From: Gordonia sp. (in: high G+C Gram-positive bacteria)
Lineage (GTDB): Bacteria > Actinomycetota > Actinomycetes > Mycobacteriales > Mycobacteriaceae
Length of the DNA: 6,010 nucleotides
Assembly: GCA_030152405.1 (NCBI GenBank)
Contig: JASLJL010000469.1
Location: forward strand, 1 to 6,010
Direction: 5' to 3'
Shown here: positions 1 through 4,302 of the stretch, in pieces
Numbering within the stretch: the stretch's first letter is position 1
How the letters are laid out: each line of letters opens with the position of its first letter
Program-made: the position numbers and the translations under genes
Notes under the pieces: generated by a model
What the model was told of the DNA's origin: nothing
Database searches by the model: none
Seen by the model: the letters and a program-made list of their open reading frames with translations, nothing else

Positions 1-91
1 GAGAAGTCACCTGCAGCATGCATACGGCGACCCATCCCGCCGTGCCTCCCACGGCACCCCAACTGAGCGCAATGCCCAAGGCCGACGTCAT
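1..91 (-). CDS. N-terminal fragment of a hypothetical membrane or exported protein
   Basis: A minus-strand reading frame starts at ATG 91 and is open to the window edge (30 codons visible). The visible N-terminus is rich in G, A, L, V and W with no charged residue, as in a first transmembrane helix or signal anchor. AAGGA (complement of 97-101) lies 5 nt before the ATG, a good Shine-Dalgarno that supports this start. An in-frame GTG at 187, itself 6 nt after AGGAGG, is an alternative, but the 32 residues it adds are Cys/Arg-rich and do not look like coding sequence. The gene is divergent from the response regulator, so a membrane partner such as a sensor is conceivable, but nothing seen shows it. 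The family is not recognised. Confidence 0.5.
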   Translation of the reverse strand, partial: MTSALGIALSWGAVGGTAGWVAVCMLQVTS

Positions 92-96
92 CGCTG

Positions 97-101
97 TCCT
101 T
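97..101 (-). promoter_or_regulatory. Ribosome binding site of the truncated minus-strand gene
   Basis: AAGGA on the minus strand lies 5 nt upstream of ATG 91. It is the main reason for accepting the 30-codon fragment as the start of a real gene. Confidence 0.5.
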
Positions 102-121
102 CTCGTGATGGTGCACGACCC

Positions 122-141
122 GGTCGGGACGCAGCCCGACC
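122..141. repeat. Inverted repeat 1, 7-bp perfect arms
   Basis: GGTCGGG (122-128) and CCCGACC (135-141) are perfect inverted arms around a 6-nt spacer. The repeat lies between the divergent starts of the membrane-protein fragment and the response regulator. It could be an operator dyad, or a hairpin in a leader transcript. No T-run follows on either strand, so a classical intrinsic terminator is unlikely. Confidence 0.5.
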
Positions 142-156
142 TCCTATGACGCGTCG

Positions 157-183
157 ACTGTTCGCACTCGTTGAGCGCACAGT
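157..183. repeat. Inverted repeat 2, 9-bp arms with one mismatch
   Basis: ACTGTTCGC (157-165) and GCGCACAGT (175-183) pair at 8 of 9 positions around a 9-nt loop. The repeat abuts the next inverted repeat with no gap. Its role is unknown; it may be an operator or part of a structured leader. Confidence 0.4.
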
Positions 184-208
184 GCACCGAGATCCTCCTT
201 CTCGGTGC
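184..208. repeat. Inverted repeat 3, 9-bp perfect arms with TCCTCCT loop
   Basis: GCACCGAGA (184-192) and TCTCGGTGC (200-208) are perfect complements around the 7-nt loop TCCTCCT. This is the strongest dyad in the window. As RNA, the plus strand would show an anti-Shine-Dalgarno-like loop and the minus strand would show AGGAGGA in the loop. There is no T-tract, so a regulatory hairpin or a protein-binding dyad is more likely than a terminator. Confidence 0.55.
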
Positions 209-244
209 TGGCCGGAACACTACGGAGAACTGTCGATGTGTGTC

Positions 245-262
245 TTCACCCTCAGGGGTGAA
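245..262. repeat. Inverted repeat 4 upstream of the response regulator
   Basis: TTCACCC (245-251) and GGGTGAA (256-262) are perfect 7-bp arms around a 4-nt spacer. If transcription starts at about 290, the dyad is centred near -36, where the -35 element would be. That position suits a regulator-binding site, possibly for autoregulation by the response regulator, but no family consensus was recognised. Confidence 0.45.
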
Positions 263-276
263 AAGACCCGAATGAG

Positions 277-282
277 TATCCT
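277..282 (+). promoter_or_regulatory. Putative -10 box of a leaderless response regulator transcript
   Basis: TATCCT fits the actinobacterial TANNNT -10 pattern. It is followed by 7 nt and then GTG 290, so the transcript could begin at the start codon itself. No good -35 hexamer is seen; inverted repeat 4 occupies that place. Confidence 0.4.
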
Positions 283-289
283 GTGGCAC

Positions 290-946
290 GTGAATGCGAT
301 TCGAATAGCGATCGTGGACGACTACGAAGTGGTCGTCCGCGGCCTCGCCGCGATGCTGCGTGCCTATTCCGACGACGTCGAGATCGTCGAACTCAACGCG
401 AACACGACGGTCGACGACCGGGTCGACATCGCGCTGTACGACTCGTTCGCCAATCCGCAGGGCGACAAGGATCTGGTCCGTGAGCTGTCCGCGAACCCCG
501 CGGTCGGACGCGTCGTGGTCTATTCGTGGAATGTCGAGAGTCGACTGGTCCGCGCCGCGCTCGCCAACGGCGCCGGCGGGTACATCGCGAAGGGCCTGCC
601 TGCCGCGAAGCTGGTGGAGGCGCTCCGCGCGATCAACGACGGCACGGAGACCGTCCATCTCGGCGGCGCCCGCACGAAGATCGCGGCCGGGGACTGGCCG
701 GGCCGCGAAGAGGGTCTGACACAACGGGAATCGGAAGTGCTCGCGCTGATCACTCAGGGATTGAGCAACGTCGAGATCGCCGAGCAGGCCGGCGTGTCGA
801 TCAACTCGGTGAAGACGTACATCCGCAGCGCCTACCGGCGGATCGGCGTCTCAACGCGTGCGCAGGCGGTCATCTGGGGCGCGGGTCACGGGTTTCTGCC
901 CGATCGGATCCGGGTCGACTCCCCGGGGACCGAACTCTCGGACTGA
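290..946 (+). CDS. Response regulator, REC plus LuxR/NarL-type DNA-binding domain
   Basis: This is a cytoplasmic two-component transcription factor of 218 aa. The REC domain covers roughly residues 4-115: acidic pair D10-D11 in IAIVDD, phosphoacceptor Asp51 in IALYDSF, switch Ser79 and conserved Lys101 in GYIAKG. A linker leads to the LuxR-type helix-turn-helix at about 143-202 (LTQRESEVLALI, then GVSINSVKTYIRSAYRRIGV). The start was set at GTG 290 because REC proteins normally begin a few residues before this IVDD strand and because a -10 box sits 7 nt upstream. ATG 272 (poor SD) and ATG 236 (GGAGAA 6 nt upstream) are in-frame alternatives that add residues unlike any REC start. The usual proline after the phosphoacceptor loop is displaced (DSFANP). 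No histidine kinase is identifiable here, so the regulator looks orphan or has a distant partner. Its target is unknown. The last 77 nt overlap qorR on the other strand. Confidence 0.87.
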   Translation: MNAIRIAIVDDYEVVVRGLAAMLRAYSDDVEIVELNANTTVDDRVDIALYDSFANPQGDKDLVRELSANPAVGRVVVYSWNVESRLVRAALANGAGGYIAKGLPAAKLVEALRAINDGTETVHLGGARTKIAAGDWPGREEGLTQRESEVLALITQGLSNVEIAEQAGVSINSVKTYIRSAYRRIGVSTRAQAVIWGAGHGFLPDRIRVDSPGTELSD

Positions 947-1349
947 CTCGGCCGTTGCGCCGAGCGTCGTGCGCTTCCTGCGACTCGTGAACCTGGGGGA
1001 GGTGTTCTTCGACGAGGTCGATCAGGTCCGCCAGACGGTCGGCCGCCGCGGAGCCGAGGTCCGTCAGCGAGTACTCGACACGCGGCGGGATCGCTTGCAG
1101 CACTTCCCGATTGACGAATCCATCACGTTCGAGCGACTGCAGGGTCTGCGACAGCATGCGCTCGCTGACCCCGTCGACGCGGCGACGCAGGGCGCTGAAC
1201 CGGAGGTCGCCGTCGCGCAGGGCGACGAGGGCGAGCAGACCCCATCGACTGGTGGCGTTCTGCAGAACAGCGCGCGAAGAACAGTTGCGTGAGAACACGT
1301 CGGCCTCCAGCGTCGGGTCGACGTCGGAGGGGGTCGGATTCTCGCTCAT
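870..1349 (-). CDS. qorR: HxlR (DUF24) family redox-sensing repressor, QorR-like
   Basis: This 159-aa winged-helix regulator has the HxlR hallmarks in order: an N-terminal cysteine followed by RAVLQNATSRWGLLALVALRDG, then RFSALRRRVDGVSERMLSQTLQSLERDGFV, then IPPRVEYSLTDLG and a dimerisation helix. Cys23 is the only cysteine in the protein and sits where the sensor Cys of the DUF24 class lies. In Corynebacterium glutamicum, QorR uses a single cysteine to sense oxidants and represses the divergent qor2. The same layout is seen here, which supports the name. About 25 C-terminal residues, rich in Arg, Pro and Ser, are encoded opposite the response regulator's 3' end and look like a disordered extension beyond the usual domain. 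The start at ATG 1349 lies 7 nt after a TAGAAT box, so the mRNA is probably leaderless. Binding to the half-sites in the intergenic region would give autorepression and control of qorB. The ligand or oxidant is inferred from the family. Confidence 0.88.
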   Translation of the reverse strand: MSENPTPSDVDPTLEADVFSRNCSSRAVLQNATSRWGLLALVALRDGDLRFSALRRRVDGVSERMLSQTLQSLERDGFVNREVLQAIPPRVEYSLTDLGSAAADRLADLIDLVEEHLPQVHESQEAHDARRNGRVSPRVRSPGSRPGSDRAETRDPRPR

Positions 1350-1356
1350 ACCTCGT

Positions 1357-1362
1357 ATTCTA
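1357..1362 (-). promoter_or_regulatory. Putative -10 box of qorR, leaderless
   Basis: TAGAAT on the minus strand (5 of 6 to TATAAT) ends 7 nt before ATG 1349. The predicted transcription start therefore coincides with the start codon. GAGG lies only 1 nt before the ATG, too close to act as a Shine-Dalgarno, which agrees with leaderless translation. No clear -35 hexamer is seen. Confidence 0.5.
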
Positions 1363-1365
1363 GCC

Positions 1366-1419
1366 CACTGTGAAACCAGTGCTGGCTACAAGTGTTGCAC
1401 TGTACGAAAAGTAAGTGCA
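1366..1419. promoter_or_regulatory. Candidate QorR operator region with CACTG/CAGTG half-sites
   Basis: Five half-sites form overlapping dyads: CACTG-N6-CAGTG (1366-1381), AGTG-TTG-CACT (1391-1401) and TGCACT-N12-AGTGCA (1396-1419). The first lies just upstream of the qorR -10 box. The others overlap the predicted qorB -35 and spacer. HxlR proteins bind dyads as dimers, so this is the natural place for QorR to repress both genes. Which dyad is the true operator cannot be decided from sequence. Confidence 0.5.
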
Positions 1420-1423
1420 TGAT
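1395..1423 (+). promoter_or_regulatory. Putative qorB promoter
   Basis: TTGCAC (1395-1400) and CATGAT (1418-1423) have a 17-nt spacer, giving a start near 1430 and a leader of about 47 nt. AATAAT at 1456-1461 resembles a -10 better, but it would start transcription inside the ribosome binding site, so it was not preferred. Confidence 0.35.
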
Positions 1424-1465
1424 CGTGGGGAAGCGATCGGCCGGATCGCGGAACCAATAATCTCG

Positions 1466-1471
1466 AAGGAG
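1466..1471 (+). promoter_or_regulatory. qorB ribosome binding site
   Basis: AAGGAG lies 5 nt upstream of ATG 1477, a strong Shine-Dalgarno that fixes this start codon. Confidence 0.75.
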
Positions 1472-1476
1472 CGATC

Positions 1477-2334
1477 ATGACGACGTATGCAGTGACCGGA
1501 GCAACGGGTGGACTCGGTGGAGCCGCCGTGACCGCGCTCATCGACCGGGGCGTCGCAGCGTCCGACATCGTCGCCGTCGTGCGCGACGCGGCGAAGGCGA
1601 CAGAGCTCACCGAGGCCGGTGTCGCCGTCCGGACCGCGGACTACGAGAAGCCGGACACGCTCGTCGGCGCGCTCGCAGGCGTCGACAAGCTGTTGTTCGT
1701 GTCCGGGTCTGAGGTGGGGCGTCGTACGGCTCAGCACACCAACGTGATCGAGGCCGCGAAGGCGGCCGGTGTCGGCCTGGTCGCGTACACGAGTCTGCTC
1801 GGCGCACCGACGTCTCCGCTGATGCTGGCGGCCGAGCACCGCGAGACCGAGAAGCTGCTCGCCGAGAGCGGCCTCGGCGTGATTCTGCTGCGCAACGGCT
1901 GGTACTCCGAGAACTACGCCGCGTCGGCGCCGGCGGCAGTCGAGAGTGGCGTGTTCTACGGGTCGGCCGGGACCGCGACCGTCGCGCCTGCGGCACGCGC
2001 GGACTACGCGGACGCAGCGGCGGCGGCCCTCATCGGCTCGCCGGCCGGGTCGGTGTACGAGCTCGCCGGCGCCGAGCACCTGACATACGCGGACATCGCC
2101 GAGACGTTCGCCGCAGCCTCCGGCAAGGACGTGGTGTACCAGGACCTTCCGGTCGCCGACTACGCGGCCGCGCTGGTCGAGGCGGGTCTACCGGAAGCCG
2201 CGGCGCACGTGTTCTCCGACTCCGACGGTGGAGCCGCGCAGGGTGCGCTCGACTCGGACTCCACCGATCTCGCCGATCTGCGCGGCGCGCCGGGAACCAC
2301 GTTCGCTCAGGTCATCGAGGCCGCGCTGGCCTGA
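1477..2334 (+). CDS. qorB: NAD(P)H:quinone oxidoreductase, QorB/Qor2 (NmrA-like atypical SDR)
   Basis: This 285-aa cytosolic reductase is predicted to transfer hydride from NAD(P)H to quinones, limiting damage from quinones and electrophiles. The N-terminal Rossmann fold carries the nucleotide motif GATGGLG (residues 8-14), and Arg36 at the end of the second strand (IVAVVR) suggests NADPH preference. Signature segments shared with E. coli QorB (YtfG) include SSEV-like SGSEVGRR (76-83), AYTSLLGAPTSPL (103-115), EHRETEKLLAESG (120-132), LLRNGWYSENY (137-147) and RADYADAAAAAL (174-185). The length also matches (about 286 aa in E. coli). The C-terminal part is the substrate-binding region of the NmrA type. 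The gene is divergent from the HxlR repressor, as in C. glutamicum (qor2/qorR) and as ytfG stands next to ytfH in E. coli. Expression is probably derepressed when QorR is oxidised. It ends 3 bp from the convergent PQQ-like gene. Confidence 0.92.
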   Translation: MTTYAVTGATGGLGGAAVTALIDRGVAASDIVAVVRDAAKATELTEAGVAVRTADYEKPDTLVGALAGVDKLLFVSGSEVGRRTAQHTNVIEAAKAAGVGLVAYTSLLGAPTSPLMLAAEHRETEKLLAESGLGVILLRNGWYSENYAASAPAAVESGVFYGSAGTATVAPAARADYADAAAAALIGSPAGSVYELAGAEHLTYADIAETFAAASGKDVVYQDLPVADYAAALVEAGLPEAAAHVFSDSDGGAAQGALDSDSTDLADLRGAPGTTFAQVIEAALA

Positions 2335-2354
2335 GGTCTACGGTGCCAGCACGG
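2321..2354. terminator. Possible bidirectional terminator hairpin over two stop codons
   Basis: CCGCGCTGGC (2321-2330) and GCCAGCACGG (2345-2354) pair at 9 of 10 positions around a 14-nt loop. The loop contains both the qorB stop (2332-2334) and the opposing stop of the PQQ-like gene (2338-2340). There is no U-tract, but GC-rich hairpins without one are common at actinobacterial gene ends. Its position between convergent genes supports the call. Confidence 0.4.
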
Positions 2355-3633
2355 TGAGCGCGGAACCCTGCACCAGGACGATCCGGCCGTCGACATCGGA
2401 GGCCGAGCCGTTGATCGGGTACGTCCAGGCCTGAGCGCCGGCTGACAGCCGGTACGCGGTGAGCTGGCTGCCGTCGGTGAAGACGGCGACGTCGTCGGAC
2501 GCCCCGACACACGCCAGCTTGTCGATGTCGCCGCTCGGATCGTCGAACGCAGGCGGTGGCAGTTCGCCGACCACGTCGCCGCCGTCGAGGGTCAGGAACG
2601 TCCGCGACCGGTCCTTGCGCGCGAACGTCACCAGCGGGCCGCACGGACGCGTGTGGACCTTGGACACCTCGTCGGAGGCGACCTGCCAGAGCGCGTCACC
2701 GGTGGCGGGGTCGACGACCTGGTAACGACCGTGCGTCTCCAACGACTGGTCGCCGCCTGCGGTGAGCACCGGAAGCGTGGACGGTCCGGACACCAGCGCC
2801 TGGCTTCGCGCCGTGTGCACCGGCTCCTCGTCGACGACACCGTTCGTGATCGGGTGGAAGTCGACGCTGGACGTTCCGGCCGTCTCTCGGGACACGAGGG
2901 CGCCGGTCGGGTAGGTGGTGACGGAGCACGACCGGCACGCCGTCACGTCGTCGCCGGTGAGCGGATCGATGATGTGCGCGGAACCGTCGGTGGTCGCGAC
3001 GACGAGGACGCCATCGCTGTACGACGGCCGGGCCGCTGAGGCGAATGTCCGGCTCCACCGGACGCTTCCGTCGATGGAACGTCTCGACACCTGATAGCCG
3101 GTGCTGTTGACGTGCAGGAAGTCCGATTGGAGGCCGACCAGCGCCGACGTGTCGGAGGTGTCCGTCCAGCGCTCCATCGTTCCGGATCCGCTGACCGTGT
3201 AGAAGCCGTTGTCGGGGCCGTCGGTGCGGGTGCGGACCGCGCATCCGACCTGGCCGCGGCCGTCGAATGCGCATGCGCCGAAGCCTGCGTTGACGGGGGC
3301 GTCCCATCGGCGCGAGCCGGTGCGCGAGTCGACGAGGACGTAGTTGCGGCGGATGCCCGCGGTGTAGGAGACGAGCCATTCGCCTCGATGCACGTCGGCG
3401 ATCGTGATGTCGCCGTCTCCCGTGAGGCCCGGCAGCGACGTGTCGTCGAGCGTCCACTGCTCGGTCGGCGCGGTGGAGTACTCCTCGAGGACACCGTGCT
3501 GAGCGTCGTCGCTCGACACGGAGTCGCCCGGCATCAAGACGATCCCCGCGGTCGCGACGAGGGCGGCCGCACCGAGCACGGCGGCCGTCCCCATCCCGAA
3601 CGGCAAGCGTGCGAACGTGTTCCGAAGCGACAT
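2338..3633 (-). CDS. Membrane-anchored PQQ-like beta-propeller protein
   Basis: This 431-aa protein has a short basic N-terminus, one hydrophobic segment (about residues 13-34) acting as an uncleaved anchor, and an extracytoplasmic domain. PQQ-like propeller blades are visible as D-x-x-TG-x-x-x-W type repeats: VDSRTGSRRW (101-110), SIDGSVRW (186-193), IDPLTGDDV (222-230), VDPATGDALW (307-316) and RLSAGAQAW (395-403). Six cysteines (121, 131, 233, 236, 331, 375) all lie in the exported part and could form three disulfides. True PQQ enzymes are longer and have catalytic Ca-binding residues that were not recognised here, so a scaffold or sensor role is more likely than a dehydrogenase. It starts 12 nt after the DUF305 stop without a clear ribosome binding site, which suggests translational coupling in the operon. 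Its specific function is unknown. Confidence 0.82.
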   Translation of the reverse strand: MSLRNTFARLPFGMGTAAVLGAAALVATAGIVLMPGDSVSSDDAQHGVLEEYSTAPTEQWTLDDTSLPGLTGDGDITIADVHRGEWLVSYTAGIRRNYVLVDSRTGSRRWDAPVNAGFGACAFDGRGQVGCAVRTRTDGPDNGFYTVSGSGTMERWTDTSDTSALVGLQSDFLHVNSTGYQVSRRSIDGSVRWSRTFASAARPSYSDGVLVVATTDGSAHIIDPLTGDDVTACRSCSVTTYPTGALVSRETAGTSSVDFHPITNGVVDEEPVHTARSQALVSGPSTLPVLTAGGDQSLETHGRYQVVDPATGDALWQVASDEVSKVHTRPCGPLVTFARKDRSRTFLTLDGGDVVGELPPPAFDDPSGDIDKLACVGASDDVAVFTDGSQLTAYRLSAGAQAWTYPINGSASDVDGRIVLVQGSALTVLAP

Positions 3634-3645
3634 GCGATCAGTACA

Positions 3646-4302
3646 TCACGCGGCGGGGAGCGGCTCGGCGTTCCGAGCTTTCAGCAGCAACGTCATCTGG
3701 CCGATCTCGTCGCCCTGTTCGGTGATCATCGCCAGTGCGAGACGGCGGGTGGCGGCCGAGGCCTCGTCGGAGTTCTGCGCTGCGGTGGCCATCTCGATCC
3801 CGCCCCGGTGATGGCGGATCATCAACTGGAGGAACCACACCTCGGCGTCCCGTCCCCGTGACTCGGCCAGTGTGGCGAGGTCGTCGGAGGAGGCGAAGCC
3901 GGGCATCGGCGGGGCGTCGTCGTTCATCGGCGAGGGCCCGGCGTGCCCGCCGTGCTCCGACGGATTCATCCACGACATCGGTGTGTCGGTGGTGAGCGGT
4001 TCGCCGAACCAGTCGAGCCACCCACGCATCGTGGCGGCCTCGGCCGTCTGTGTGACGACGATGCGGTCGGCGAGCCCCCGGACATCCGGCGCGACATCGC
4101 GCGAGAGGGTCTGCGACATGAGGATCGCCTGGTCGTGGTGCACGCTCATGTCCTGCGCGAAGCCGACGTCGGCCGGCTTCGGCTCGTGAGAACGCGCCTC
4201 CGCCCGGTGGTTCTCCCATGCGATGCCCGCGAACAGGCCGGCCAGCACGAGCAGCACGGCGACGCCGACCGCGCAGACGGCGGTCATCACGCGGCGGGTC
4301 AT
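3646..4302 (-). CDS. DUF305 family protein, membrane-anchored, His/Met-rich
   Basis: This is a 218-aa protein with one N-terminal membrane helix (about residues 6-29) and an exported DUF305 domain, a ferritin-like helical fold. The paired-histidine motifs of the family are present: FAQDMSVHHDQAILMSQ (His55-56) and FLQLMIRHHRGGIEMA (His164-165). Between the two halves lies a segment rich in Met, His and Pro (about 108-136: MSWMNPSEHGGH, then PMNDDAPPMPGF), of the kind that binds copper. Some DUF305 proteins, such as cyanobacterial CopM, bind copper in the periplasm, so a copper-related role is plausible but not shown. The start at ATG 4302 overlaps the upstream gene's stop as ATGA, and AGGAG lies 11 nt before it. 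The frame stays open for another 132 codons upstream, but those are a shadow of the upstream gene. The start gives exactly the anchor helix expected. Confidence 0.87.
   Translation of the reverse strand: MTRRVMTAVCAVGVAVLLVLAGLFAGIAWENHRAEARSHEPKPADVGFAQDMSVHHDQAILMSQTLSRDVAPDVRGLADRIVVTQTAEAATMRGWLDWFGEPLTTDTPMSWMNPSEHGGHAGPSPMNDDAPPMPGFASSDDLATLAESRGRDAEVWFLQLMIRHHRGGIEMATAAQNSDEASAATRRLALAMITEQGDEIGQMTLLLKARNAEPLPAA

Noticed and set aside
146..289. Longer N-terminus for the response regulator
   Set aside because: The extra residues would be encoded through two strong inverted repeats (184-208 and 245-262) and a promoter-like -10 box, and they do not resemble a REC domain start.
1360..2079. 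Minus-strand 239-codon open frame opposite qorB
   Set aside because: It has an Arg/Gly-rich composition and no recognisable fold, while qorB on the other strand matches a known family over its full length.
3112..3861. Plus-strand 249-codon open frame across the PQQ-like and DUF305 genes
   Set aside because: It spans the junction of two real minus-strand genes, has shadow-like composition and shows no motif.
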